Below are positions 44,729 to 53,514 of a DNA stretch of 64,000 nt, in pieces; the first letter of the stretch is position 1, and every line of letters begins with the position of its first letter. This stretch comes from JBBSJZ01 sp041739875 (GTDB lineage: Bacteria > Planctomycetota > Planctomycetia > Pirellulales > Pirellulaceae): positions 22,667-86,666 of the forward strand of contig JBGSNA010000208.1 of assembly GCA_041739875.1 (NCBI GenBank), read 5' to 3'. Made by a program: the position numbers and the translations under genes. Under the pieces are notes generated by a model. The model ran no database searches. It was not told where the DNA came from and worked only from the letters and a program-made list of their open reading frames with translations.

Positions 44729-45202
44729 ATGCGTTCAGAAAAAATGACATTCGACTGTAACCGATCACTCGTTCGTGTTGCTGCTTGCCGCCGATCCACG
44801 AAGCGATGTTCACGTCGACGTGGTTTTACGTTGCTCGAATTGCTACTCGTGCTCTCCATTCTCGTCGTGATCGGCGGAATAGCAGTCGTTAATTTCGGCG
44901 GTGCTCAAAACGAAGCCAATATCAATGCGACCAAGACCCAGCTCAGTGCGGTCAAGAACGCCGTTGAAATGTACAAGATTCGGTTGAACGGGCTCCCAGA
45001 GACGCTCGATGCACTTCGCGACGGACCCAGCGACGCGGCAAAGAAGGCCAAATGGAACGACAATCCCATCATGACCGAAATCCCAACCGACGCATGGACC
45101 AATCCGCTCGTGTTTAGCATCAACGGTAATAAGTATGAAATCCGAAGCGGCGGACCCGATGGCCAAGTCAATACCGAGGATGACATCGTCCAGGAAGGCT
45201 AA
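44729..45202 (+). CDS. gspG: Type II secretion major pseudopilin
   Basis: GspG is the main subunit of the periplasmic pseudopilus that pushes folded proteins through the outer-membrane secretin. The 157-residue product has a long basic leader (32 residues) ending RRRG, prepilin cleavage before FTLLELLLVLSIL with Glu at +5, and the GspG C-terminal pattern (IMTEIPTDAWTNPLVF, YEIRSGGPDGQ, NTEDDI), where the acidic loop binds calcium in the family. ATG 44729 is chosen; the frame runs further upstream into the end of polA. First gene of a run G-H-I-J-K-L-M. Confidence 0.93.
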   Translation: MRSEKMTFDCNRSLVRVAACRRSTKRCSRRRGFTLLELLLVLSILVVIGGIAVVNFGGAQNEANINATKTQLSAVKNAVEMYKIRLNGLPETLDALRDGPSDAAKKAKWNDNPIMTEIPTDAWTNPLVFSINGNKYEIRSGGPDGQVNTEDDIVQEG

Positions 45203-45270
45203 GCGTCTGGCTTGAGCGCACTGAACGGGGATCTTCAGGCTCTTGTAACTCTTCAGGGATTACCTCCGTC

Positions 45271-45897
45271 GTGCCTCGTCGTTCTGCATTTACGTTGCTC
45301 GAATTACTGCTAACACTCGCAGTCTTGTCGATCATTATTTCGGTCGCCGTGCCGCAAGCACTGTCCTTGCTCGGTGACACTCGGCTGTTGCGTGGCGCAA
45401 GTCAGTTGCAAGTCAAAATGACCCAGTTACGGGTTGATTCCATGCGTGGCGGGCAGGTCATGATGCTGGAGGGGCAACTGAATACGGGGATGCTTCGCAT
45501 TCGTCCATTCACTTCGCTCTCAGACGCCACCGAGTCGCTTGATGCCGGTGGTTCGCAATCGGCGCTTTTGACGGGAGCCAACCAAGCATCGATGACCGTG
45601 CTGGATACAACCGCATCCGAAGTAGCCGAGCAAACGATCGAATTGCCCGAGGATGTCACGATCGAGTCCATCTCTGTCGTCACAGCGGCACGCTCGCTTC
45701 AAGTTCAACAGCAATTAGTTGCCGATCAAGGCGACGGTTGGAGCCAGCCGATCCTGTTCTATGCAGACGGCACAACGAGTACCGCCGCCATCTCGTTGGT
45801 GCATCCCGTTGTCGGACGTGTCGTGGTCAAGATTCGCGGAATCACGGGCGATGTCACGGCAACCGAAGTCACTGCGAATTCGGATGCGTCGCCATGA
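45271..45897 (+). CDS. gspH: Minor pseudopilin GspH-like
   Basis: A 208-residue minor pseudopilin with a GTG start and a very short leader, MPRRSA, before FTLLELLLTLAVLSIIISVAV. The residue before the cleavage site is Ala, not the usual Gly. The C-terminal domain is beta-rich with no further motif recognised. GspH joins the pseudopilus tip. Its stop overlaps the GspI-like start by 4 bases. The role follows from the class III signal and gene order. Confidence 0.85.
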   Translation: MPRRSAFTLLELLLTLAVLSIIISVAVPQALSLLGDTRLLRGASQLQVKMTQLRVDSMRGGQVMMLEGQLNTGMLRIRPFTSLSDATESLDAGGSQSALLTGANQASMTVLDTTASEVAEQTIELPEDVTIESISVVTAARSLQVQQQLVADQGDGWSQPILFYADGTTSTAAISLVHPVVGRVVVKIRGITGDVTATEVTANSDASP

Positions 45898-46373
45898 GGA
45901 CCTGCTCCATTTCAAGACACGTTGCTTCTCGCCGTGCATTCTCGCTGTTGGAGATTTTGCTCGCACTGGCCATCCTTGGTGGTGCGTTGACCGTGCTCAG
46001 CCAAATCGCTAGCACGGGTGTGGATGCTGCTCGCGAAGCACGCGACCTGGTGATGGCGAGAATTATTTGTCAAGCAAAACTCTCGCAACTTTTGATTGCT
46101 GGAACCGTTCCGCAAAGCGTCGCTTCGGTGCCGGTCGAAAGCATCGACTCCGGCTCCGTTACCGATTTTGTTTACAGCGTCGAAATTCAACCCGGGCAAC
46201 TCGACGGGCTTCTCGCGGTCCACGTTCAAGTTGATGCCGTCAACCCCAGCGGGGGCAAGCCGCTCGTTTCCTACTCGCTCGATCGCTGGATGGTGGATCC
46301 GACACTCGACCTCGAAGGTGCCGAAGCTGAAGAACTCGCGGCACTCGAAGGGACTGTGGAGGAGGCGTTATGA
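45894..46373 (+). CDS. gspI: Minor pseudopilin GspI-like
   Basis: A 159-residue minor pseudopilin. The leader (15 residues, ending SRRA) precedes FSLLEILLALAILGGALTVL with Glu at +5; again Ala replaces Gly before the cleavage site. GspI starts the tip complex with J and K. The ATG overlaps the previous stop (ATGA) and the next ATG overlaps its own stop, so translation is coupled. Longer upstream frames lie inside gspH and are discounted. Confidence 0.86.
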   Translation: MRTCSISRHVASRRAFSLLEILLALAILGGALTVLSQIASTGVDAAREARDLVMARIICQAKLSQLLIAGTVPQSVASVPVESIDSGSVTDFVYSVEIQPGQLDGLLAVHVQVDAVNPSGGKPLVSYSLDRWMVDPTLDLEGAEAEELAALEGTVEEAL

Positions 46374-47365
46374 GCGATCGCAATGAACTCTCGCTTCGAC
46401 ATGGATTTACGCTTCTGGAAGTCTTGCTGACTCTGGCCATGTCCGTAGTGCTGATGATGTTGATCGGCAGTGCGATCAAGTTTTATGCGGACGATTTGAG
46501 CGTGCGAAATATGGAGGTTCGTGAAGTCCAGATTGCTGCGGCTGTGCTGCAAATGATCGAAGACGATTTGCGAGCGACCTTGCACGGTGAGCCGATCGAT
46601 ACACAAGCACTCGCGACTCTGCTGACGTCGGCCGCTGGTGACGCCACAGCAAGTGCGGGTGGCGGTGGAGAAGCAACCGGTGGCGAAGACTTATCAACCG
46701 CTGGCATTGAATCCGATACGATGGAAACTGAGACAACGGAATCTGCTGACCTAGCCACTGGTGCTGCCGTCTTGCAGTCCCCTGGTTTGATCGGCAATCA
46801 ATTCCAAGTCCAGATTGACGTCAGCCGTCTGCCTCGACTCGAAGAATACCTGGTGCTGATGGATGGGACGACGAGTGACGTCGATGACATCCCCAGCGAT
46901 ATCAAGACCGTGACCTACTTTGTTCAAGACGCTGGAATGATCGGAGGCGTTGCGGACGTACTCACTCAAATGAATGACCAAACGGCCGGTGCGATTTCCG
47001 GTGTCGGTGGACTGGTTCGTCGCAGCCTCGATCGATTCGCGACGTCCAATGCCGTCAACAACGGTGGCCTCGCAACGTTGAACATGACTGGCGATTTACT
47101 CGCACCTGAGATCGTCGCAATTGAATTCTCGTACTGGGATGGACTGATCTGGCAACTTCAATGGAACAGCGACGAGATGGGCGAGTTGCCACTCGCGATC
47201 CAGATTCAATTGTCCGTTGTCGATTCGCCTGAGTCGGCTGCTATGTTGAGCGATCCAGCCGCAAGCACGACGATTGTCCAGCCGCGTATGTTCACGCATG
47301 TGGTCCGTTTGCCTTTGGCTCGACCCATCGATACTGAGGAAGAAACCACGGAGACTTCGCAATGA
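46370..47365 (+). CDS. gspJ: Minor pseudopilin GspJ-like
   Basis: A 331-residue pseudopilin, larger than the usual 200 or so. It has a leader ending LRHG, then FTLLEVLLTLAMSVVLMMLI. The insert at about 85-130 is Gly/Ala/Thr/Ser/Glu-rich (TASAGGGGEATGGED) and looks flexible. The C-terminal half keeps the GspJ-type pattern (VAIEFSYWDGLIWQLQW, LPLAIQIQLSVVD). The start overlaps gspI and the stop overlaps gspK by 4 bases. Confidence 0.87.
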   Translation: MSDRNELSLRHGFTLLEVLLTLAMSVVLMMLIGSAIKFYADDLSVRNMEVREVQIAAAVLQMIEDDLRATLHGEPIDTQALATLLTSAAGDATASAGGGGEATGGEDLSTAGIESDTMETETTESADLATGAAVLQSPGLIGNQFQVQIDVSRLPRLEEYLVLMDGTTSDVDDIPSDIKTVTYFVQDAGMIGGVADVLTQMNDQTAGAISGVGGLVRRSLDRFATSNAVNNGGLATLNMTGDLLAPEIVAIEFSYWDGLIWQLQWNSDEMGELPLAIQIQLSVVDSPESAAMLSDPAASTTIVQPRMFTHVVRLPLARPIDTEEETTETSQ

Positions 47366-47392
47366 TTCGAGGTATCGCAATGATTCGAGACG
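47357..47392. repeat. 18-bp tandem duplication at the gspJ/gspK junction
   Basis: TCGCAATGATTCGAGGTA and TCGCAATGATTCGAGACG are adjacent (47357-47374, 47375-47392), 15 of 18 alike. Each contains an ATG in the gspK frame, giving the start MIRGIAMIRD with two in-frame start codons (47362, 47380). Only the first overlaps the gspJ stop. Confidence 0.88.
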
Positions 47393-49086
47393 CCGCTTGC
47401 GGTGCTCCGGCAAGACAACGACGTGGTGGTTTCTTTCTGGTGCTTGTACTGGTTGTTATCGTCGTTGCGACGCTTTCTGTGTATTCGTTCACGGAGCTGA
47501 TGATCGCCCAAGATGACTCGGCTCACCTCGCCGGTGACCTTGTTCAAGCTCGCGTGAACACGGAGTCCGCATGCGAAGCGATGCGTTTGATCCTGTCGCA
47601 ACCACCCGATACGCGTGTCGACATGGGCGGCGTTTACAGCAATGCGGCGATGTTCCAAGCCATTACCGTTTCGCTTGGTGATGATAGTGTGACGCCATCG
47701 AATTTCTCTGTCATTGCACCAAGCTTGGATGAGATGGGCCAACTCAGTGGTATCCGATTCGGGCTGCAGGATGAATCGGCTCGATTGAATGTCAATACGC
47801 TGGTTGTTCTCGAAGAGAACTCGTCGCTGTTGGTGCCGGCACTCGCACTAACGAGTGGCGAAGCGACCGATGAGATCGATACCGAGTCGTTGGCGGTTTC
47901 GCTGCTCATGGCACTTCCCGGGATGACCGAAGACGTTGCCGATGCTATTCTCGATTGGATTGACGAAGACGACGAGGCACGTCCGTTTGGCGCCGAGAGC
48001 GATTACTACACCACATTGCCGACGCCCTACTCCGCCGCCAATGGGCCGCTTCATAGCGTTGAGGAGTTGTTGCTCGTTCGCGGTGTGACGCCCACGTTAC
48101 TGTTCGGCGTGGATTCGAATCGGAATGGTGTCGTCGATGCGGATGAACAAGCCCGATACGGCGTTGGGATCGAAACCCCCGGTGCTCTGGGATGGGCGAC
48201 TTACCTCACTGTTCATGGCGCCGAATCAAACAAGCGAAGTGATGGCACTCCAGCAATCAAGGTCAACCAAGACGATCTGGAACTGCTCTATGAAGAGCTG
48301 TCTGACGCTCTGGGTGACGAGACGTTCGCTAGTTACATCGCAGCCTATCGGATTGGTGGCGTTTCGTCGGTAACGAGTGCTGCATCCGGTGCTAGCGCGA
48401 GTGCGCAAGGCACGAGTACTTCGGGTACGAGCACTTCGCAAAGTAGTAACACGCAAGGCTCAAGGTCCGAGGCTTCGGCAAGTCCGCCGAAGGAATGGTC
48501 CGCCGACGTGCTCGCACAGATGGATTTAACAGGCGGCGGTGGAACCAACATCAATCAAATCTTGGACTTGGTCGATTCGCAAGTCACCGTTGGTAACCAA
48601 GCCTACAGCTCCCCATTCAAGGGTGACCCGATCTTGATGGCGGCTTACATGCCATTGATCATGGACGCCCTTTCGACCCAAGATGCCGCCGTAATCCCCG
48701 GTCGTATCAATATCAACGAATGTGCCGCTGAATTGCTCTACGGAGTTCCGATTCTTGAGGAAGAAACCGTTGATGCCATCTTGGAAGCTCGCCAGAACGC
48801 TTCGGATGATCCGAATCGTGGTTTTGAAACTTGGCCGTTAGTTGAGGGTATCGTGACGATCGACCAAATGCGCCAGCTTTTACCGTTATTTACGGGGGGC
48901 GGCGATGTTTATCGGGCGCAAATCGTCGGGTATTTTGAAACAAAAGGGGCTTCGCATCGCGTCGAAGTCATCATGGATGCGACCACCGTGAATCCCAAGA
49001 TCGTTTCTTGGCGGGACCTAAGCCACCTGGGTCGAGGATTTGACCTTTCCGTACTCGGTTTGCGATTCGCCTCACCGACCGAGTAA
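47362..49086 (+). CDS. gspK: Minor pseudopilin GspK-like
   Basis: A 574-residue protein, longer than typical GspK (about 320). It has a leader ending RRGG, then FFLVLVLVVIVVATLSVYSF, which lacks the +5 Glu as is usual for GspK, the tip subunit. The GspK-type core is present: MTEDVADAILDWIDEDDEARPFGAESDYY and LHSVEELLLVRGVT, and the later NINECAAELLYGVPILEEETVDAI. A Ser/Thr/Ala/Gly-rich insert (about 335-375) separates two halves. The first start codon overlaps the gspJ stop (ATGA). Confidence 0.9.
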   Translation: MIRGIAMIRDAACGAPARQRRGGFFLVLVLVVIVVATLSVYSFTELMIAQDDSAHLAGDLVQARVNTESACEAMRLILSQPPDTRVDMGGVYSNAAMFQAITVSLGDDSVTPSNFSVIAPSLDEMGQLSGIRFGLQDESARLNVNTLVVLEENSSLLVPALALTSGEATDEIDTESLAVSLLMALPGMTEDVADAILDWIDEDDEARPFGAESDYYTTLPTPYSAANGPLHSVEELLLVRGVTPTLLFGVDSNRNGVVDADEQARYGVGIETPGALGWATYLTVHGAESNKRSDGTPAIKVNQDDLELLYEELSDALGDETFASYIAAYRIGGVSSVTSAASGASASAQGTSTSGTSTSQSSNTQGSRSEASASPPKEWSADVLAQMDLTGGGGTNINQILDLVDSQVTVGNQAYSSPFKGDPILMAAYMPLIMDALSTQDAAVIPGRININECAAELLYGVPILEEETVDAILEARQNASDDPNRGFETWPLVEGIVTIDQMRQLLPLFTGGGDVYRAQIVGYFETKGASHRVEVIMDATTVNPKIVSWRDLSHLGRGFDLSVLGLRFASPTE

Positions 49087-49149
49087 CTAAAGTAGACGTC
49101 GCGATAACCACCACGACATCGCGATAAAAACGACACTTGATAGAACTTC

Positions 49150-50823
49150 ATGCCTAAAAAATTAGCTCTCGACTGGGATGACGACGAATTGCGGATTGTT
49201 GCTGCGCAGTGCAACGGATCCTCCGTGAAAGTCACTAACGCAGAAGTCATTGCAATTGGCGGTGGCAACCTTGTCGACATCCTCCGAAATGCACTGACCC
49301 GCCACGGCCTCGAGAAGGTCGACGGGCTGGTTGCGCTCGGTCGCAGCAAAGCCGAATTACGGGACCTGCAATTGCCGCCCGTACCGGATGACGAGTTGCC
49401 CGACATGGTCCGCTTTCAAGCGACCCGCTCGTTCGCTTCGGCTGGCGAAAACGCAATCCTTGATTACTTGATCACCAACCGAAGCGACCGCGGTGTCGAG
49501 ATGATCGCCGCTGCGATCGCACCCGCAAAACTCGAAAGCATTCGACAGATTTGTTCCGATGTGAATCTGGCTGTCTCACGCATCACGTTGCGACCGCTGG
49601 ATGCGGCTGCGTTGTACCTCACACGAGCTAAGGACGTCTCCGCTCAAGGTGATACCGTCCTGATTGATCTGCTCGCCGGTGACGCGGAGATCGTCGTCGC
49701 CCGTGGTAAACAAGTCGTGTTCGTCCGAACCGTCAAGTTGCCAAGTAGCCCTGAATCGCGTCCCTCCGTCCTTGCCGGAGAGCTTCGACGCAGTCTCGTT
49801 GCGGCAGGATCAACCGGCACGCTAGCCAAAGTGATTCTTTGGGGGCGTGAATCCGTTCATCATGCCGAAGTCGAGAAAATCGCGGAGGCAACAGGAAGCG
49901 AAGTGTCGACGCTGGACCCGTTCAGCCTCGTCGAAGTCGAGCCTTCTGCGAGCGGCAGCTTGCCGTTGCATTCCGGCCGGCTGGCGCCACTGATTGGATT
50001 GCTCGTCGCGGATCAATCCGCCCCTGAGCGACTCATCGATTTCCTGAATCCGCGAAAGCGAATCGAGATTCCTCCAAACCATGCTAAGACAGCACTACTG
50101 ATTGGTGCCCCGATCGCCGCGATGCTCTTGCTAGGTTATCTCGTTTACAAGCAACTCGGATCACTCGATTCTCAAATTGCATCACTCAAAACCGAGATTG
50201 CGGGACTCGAGCCGCAAGTCAAAACGGCTCGCGTGAGCATCGATCGCACCGAGAAAGTCGATGTTTACCTGGATGGTGACGTGAACTGGCTGGCCGAGAT
50301 GAAACGTCTTGCCGAAGTCATGCCACCGTCGGACAAGCTGATTTTGAAAGCCATGAACGGTTCCGTCGATCAACGCAAAGGAGGCGGTCGTTTGACGCTC
50401 TCGGGTGCTGTGACTGACCCTGCTATCATTGAACAATTCGAATCCGCGATGCGGGACGGGGCTCACGAAGTCGTCGGTGACGGTACAAGTGAACAACGCA
50501 GCGAAGATGCCTACCGCTGGACGTTCTCGGAAACAGTTTCCGTGAGTGCTGAGTCCGTTCGCAATGCGCGCTACGAAGGCCTTGCACCCAAAGACGAGAC
50601 CTCGACAGACGCCGCAAGCGAGACCGCGAACGTAGCGGCAGTTCCTGTTGCTGCTGACGCACCCGCTGAAGAAACGCCCTCCCGCGACGTTCCTCTCGAG
50701 ACCGAGAAATCGGCTGAGGAGCTTCAAGCCGAACCTCAAGTCGAACCCGTTCCAGTCCCAGAAACCTCCACCCCAACCCAAGAGGCTCCGACACCGGAAG
50801 CTGTCACGGAGACCCAAGCATGA
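49150..50823 (+). CDS. gspL: GspL/PilM-PilN fusion-like membrane protein
   Basis: A 557-residue inner-membrane assembly protein. The first roughly 300 residues form a PilM/GspL-like actin-type fold (KLALDWDDDELRIVAAQ, VLIDLLAGDAEIVVARG). A membrane helix follows (ALLIGAPIAAMLLLGYLVY, about 315-333), a coiled part (LDSQIASLKTEIAGLEPQV), then a PilN-like domain (WLAEMKRLAEVMPPSDKLIL, LTLSGAVTDPAIIEQFESAM). The last 70 residues are Pro/Glu/Ala-rich. In type IV pili these are separate PilM and PilN; in secretion systems GspL combines them. The stop overlaps the next gene by 4 bases. Confidence 0.82.
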   Translation: MPKKLALDWDDDELRIVAAQCNGSSVKVTNAEVIAIGGGNLVDILRNALTRHGLEKVDGLVALGRSKAELRDLQLPPVPDDELPDMVRFQATRSFASAGENAILDYLITNRSDRGVEMIAAAIAPAKLESIRQICSDVNLAVSRITLRPLDAAALYLTRAKDVSAQGDTVLIDLLAGDAEIVVARGKQVVFVRTVKLPSSPESRPSVLAGELRRSLVAAGSTGTLAKVILWGRESVHHAEVEKIAEATGSEVSTLDPFSLVEVEPSASGSLPLHSGRLAPLIGLLVADQSAPERLIDFLNPRKRIEIPPNHAKTALLIGAPIAAMLLLGYLVYKQLGSLDSQIASLKTEIAGLEPQVKTARVSIDRTEKVDVYLDGDVNWLAEMKRLAEVMPPSDKLILKAMNGSVDQRKGGGRLTLSGAVTDPAIIEQFESAMRDGAHEVVGDGTSEQRSEDAYRWTFSETVSVSAESVRNARYEGLAPKDETSTDAASETANVAAVPVAADAPAEETPSRDVPLETEKSAEELQAEPQVEPVPVPETSTPTQEAPTPEAVTETQA

Positions 50824-52007
50824 CTCAACGAGAGCGTTTTCTAGCGATTGCCGTCGGCGGACTGATGCTGGCCATTGGCTTGCAATGGGCGTTCACTAAG
50901 CACCGTGCCGCGGTCAAGCAACGCACCAACCTCATCACAAGCTTGGAGCAACAGAAGCAACGGCTTCAAGAAGAGTTGTTGCAAGGTGCATACTCGGACC
51001 GGCAAATGGGTGAATACCTCGTTCGCTCGCTGCCATCGGATGCCGAGCGAGCAAAGAGTGATTACCAAAAATGGTTGCTTGATTTAGTGCAAGCGAATGG
51101 TATCGCGAACGCTGTGATTGATCCCACAACGTCGATCCCAATGGGTGACCGCGACGAATTCGCGTATTACGGATTTAGTTTGGCCGGGAAAGCGACGCTA
51201 CCTCAAGTCCTGGCGTTGCTGCACGAATTTTACTCCAAAGACTATCTGCATCGGATAAGGAAATTCAATGTGACACCTGCCAAGACTGGTGACTTGACGC
51301 TGAAGATGGATGTCGACGGGATCGCGCTCAAATCGGCTCCCAAAGCCAATGAGCCATCCAAGCAAATATCCTGGAAAGTAAATTCGGAGATCGCCGAGTA
51401 TCGCGACGCAGTGCTCAACCGCAATTTCTTTTCACCGCCAAATGAACCGCCGAAATTCGACGGCAACAAGCAAGTCGACGCAATTGTCGGAAAAGAAACG
51501 AGAACCGATATCAAATTCAACGATCCTGAAGGGCACCAGGTCAACTACACGCTCGTCGGTAACTCGCCCGATTTCATCGAATTGGATTCGCGCACCGGAA
51601 GCTTGAAAGTGAATCCGACAGCGACCGGCAAACACGACCTATTGGTTCGTGCGACGGACAACGGATATCCGTCGCGAAGTGTCGAGCAACCGCTCACGCT
51701 CGTCATCAATGATCCGCCACCACCACCCGAACCAGAGAAACCAAAGCCGGAATTTGATGACGCGAAACAGACAGTGCTCACAGGCCTCGTGCAAGGTCGC
51801 GATGATTGGACGGCGTGGATGAATGTCCGCACGCGAGGCGAGACTTTAAAGCTTCGCGTCGGCGACGGTTTCGAAATCGGTAGCCTCAAAGGCACCGTGA
51901 TCGAAGTCACTCAGCGATTCGCTGTGCTCGAAATCGATGGCCGACGCTTCACGCTACTTCCATCTGGAAACCTAGCGGACGCAGCCAAGTCCGCTCAAGA
52001 CGATTAA
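50820..52007 (+). CDS. GspM/PilO-like protein fused to cadherin-like and PilP-like domains
   Basis: A 395-residue protein ending the operon. Residues 1-180 are GspM/PilO-like: short cytosolic tail, one helix (FLAIAVGGLMLAIGLQWAF), coiled coil (TSLEQQKQRLQEELLQG) and a ferredoxin-like domain (ATLPQVLALLHEFYS). Residues about 225-300 resemble a cadherin/He_PIG domain (TDIKFNDPEGHQVNYTLV, FIELDSRTGSLKVNPTATG, LLVRATDNGYPSRS). A proline linker leads to about 80 residues like PilP/GspC (LTGLVQGRDDWTAWMNV, LRVGDGFEIGSLKGTVIEV, AVLEIDGRRFTLL). The fusion would link the inner platform to the secretin. Domain calls are by pattern only. Confidence 0.75.
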   Translation: MTQRERFLAIAVGGLMLAIGLQWAFTKHRAAVKQRTNLITSLEQQKQRLQEELLQGAYSDRQMGEYLVRSLPSDAERAKSDYQKWLLDLVQANGIANAVIDPTTSIPMGDRDEFAYYGFSLAGKATLPQVLALLHEFYSKDYLHRIRKFNVTPAKTGDLTLKMDVDGIALKSAPKANEPSKQISWKVNSEIAEYRDAVLNRNFFSPPNEPPKFDGNKQVDAIVGKETRTDIKFNDPEGHQVNYTLVGNSPDFIELDSRTGSLKVNPTATGKHDLLVRATDNGYPSRSVEQPLTLVINDPPPPPEPEKPKPEFDDAKQTVLTGLVQGRDDWTAWMNVRTRGETLKLRVGDGFEIGSLKGTVIEVTQRFAVLEIDGRRFTLLPSGNLADAAKSAQDD

Positions 52008-52041
52008 TCCGTGGTTCAGGACCCACGCTCAGGCAATTCGC

Positions 52042-53175
52042 TTACTCGTTCAACAGCATTTCGATCGTTTCACGCATTTGCTTTTCACCCTCAGTTCCCT
52101 GCCAGTTCATTTCGCCTTGCCACCAACGGCGAATGAATCCCTTTTTGTCGATCAGGTAGACGCTCGGCCACATGGTATTGCCCCAGGCTTTCCAGTTGCT
52201 TGCCGATGCGTCCATCAACACGGGAAAAGCAAAGCCATCGCTTACCACAGCTGACTGGACTCGTTTTAGGTCGCGTTCGGCGGACGTCTCCGGCGTTTGC
52301 ATGCCAAGCACAACAAGCCCTCGGTCGGCATAATCGCGGTGCCACGCCTCGTAGTGCGGGAAGTTCCGTTGGCAATTGATGCACTGGAACGCGTAAAAGT
52401 GCACCGCAACCACTTTGCCCTGTAGTTCATCGAGTTGAAGCGGTCCACCCTGGATCCAAGTGACGCCTTCCGTTTTTACTTCGGGCGCAAGCGGATACGT
52501 CCGACGCACCCGAGAGAAATCAAAGGGCGACCCAGGCAACTTGGCAAGCAGGATTTTTTGTGCGTCGGATAGCACTTCAACGACTTTTTGTCGTTCGGTT
52601 TTCTGCGTGCTCTCCAATTGTGATTGAGCGCTCTTAGCATCCAAGTCGCCCTTGGAGAGTTCGCTTTGAATTCGAGTCGCAGTAGCATCCGTTTGGGCGA
52701 AAGCGGCAACGAATCGTTCGCGTTGGTCAGCGGTGAGTGAAATCTCTTGTGCTACGTCACGACGAATCACCATTCGGGTACCAACCGCCTGGCGTTCCAA
52801 CTCCGCCAACCGCCGCATCTGATTCGCGTCCAAGAACGTTTCAAGATTACCTCGCAACACAGTCGTCAGTTCATCAAGTTCCACAGCCAGAGGAGCTGGC
52901 GGCAAATGACGGGCCAACCACCAACGATTGTCGACCGCAGCGATCGCTTCTCGCGTTTTTGCAACTTGCGTCCCCGACATTTTCAGTTCCGACTGAACCG
53001 CATCATCCCGAATCATCTGCAACAGCACCGGCGGAAGCGTTACCAATGCTTGGCCGGGCGTCTCTGCAGCTACAGGACAATCGCGCCCGACCAAAATGAG
53101 CATTGAAATAACGAAAAAGATTGCTCCGGAAAATCGCTTGCACTGGGTGACGCATCCTTCATATTTGGCTTGCAT
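52042..53175 (-). CDS. Exported TlpA-like thioredoxin-fold protein
   Basis: A 377-residue periplasmic or membrane-attached oxidoreductase-like protein. It has a signal peptide (FSGAIFFVISMLILVGRDCPVAA), about 190 helical residues (LPPVLLQMIRDDAVQSELKM, with Lys/Gln/Glu-rich coils), then a TlpA/AhpC-type thioredoxin domain with VVAVHFYAFQCINCQRNFPHYEAW (active-site CINC), GLVVLGMQTPE and VYLIDKKGFIRRWWQGEM. It may reduce disulfides or sense redox state. ATG 53175 is preferred for its upstream AAGGA; ATG 53205 has no such site. It converges on the GspM-like gene and is divergent from rmlB. Confidence 0.88.
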   Translation of the reverse strand: MQAKYEGCVTQCKRFSGAIFFVISMLILVGRDCPVAAETPGQALVTLPPVLLQMIRDDAVQSELKMSGTQVAKTREAIAAVDNRWWLARHLPPAPLAVELDELTTVLRGNLETFLDANQMRRLAELERQAVGTRMVIRRDVAQEISLTADQRERFVAAFAQTDATATRIQSELSKGDLDAKSAQSQLESTQKTERQKVVEVLSDAQKILLAKLPGSPFDFSRVRRTYPLAPEVKTEGVTWIQGGPLQLDELQGKVVAVHFYAFQCINCQRNFPHYEAWHRDYADRGLVVLGMQTPETSAERDLKRVQSAVVSDGFAFPVLMDASASNWKAWGNTMWPSVYLIDKKGFIRRWWQGEMNWQGTEGEKQMRETIEMLLNE

Positions 53176-53514
53176 AGTTGGGTTATCCTTGGTAGTGGGG
53201 CGCATCGACCGGAGATATTTAAGATAACTATCGCTGCCGTTGCTCCGCCGCGAGAATATGTGTGGATTACGAATTTCGATCTGGCGATTCCCATGACGGT
53301 GAAAATCGACACTTCGCTACCCAAGCACACGATACAGGATTTGGCGATCGAGCTAATCTTCCCAGTAATGTCGATTTTGCGGCTCAAATTCCAATCTGTG
53401 GATGTAATTTGGGCTCCGGCTCTTCCGAATACGCGATCATTAGCCACAATCGAGATTCGAGACGCCCAATTTTGGCGGATTATCGAATCAAACTGAGAGA
53501 AGAGGGATACAACG
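53176..53514. other. Intergenic region before rmlB
   Basis: About 340 bases between the divergent TlpA-like gene and rmlB. Short frames on both strands are not convincing: they lack ribosome sites and known motifs. It should hold the promoter of the polysaccharide genes. No hairpin or operator stood out. Confidence 0.5.
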
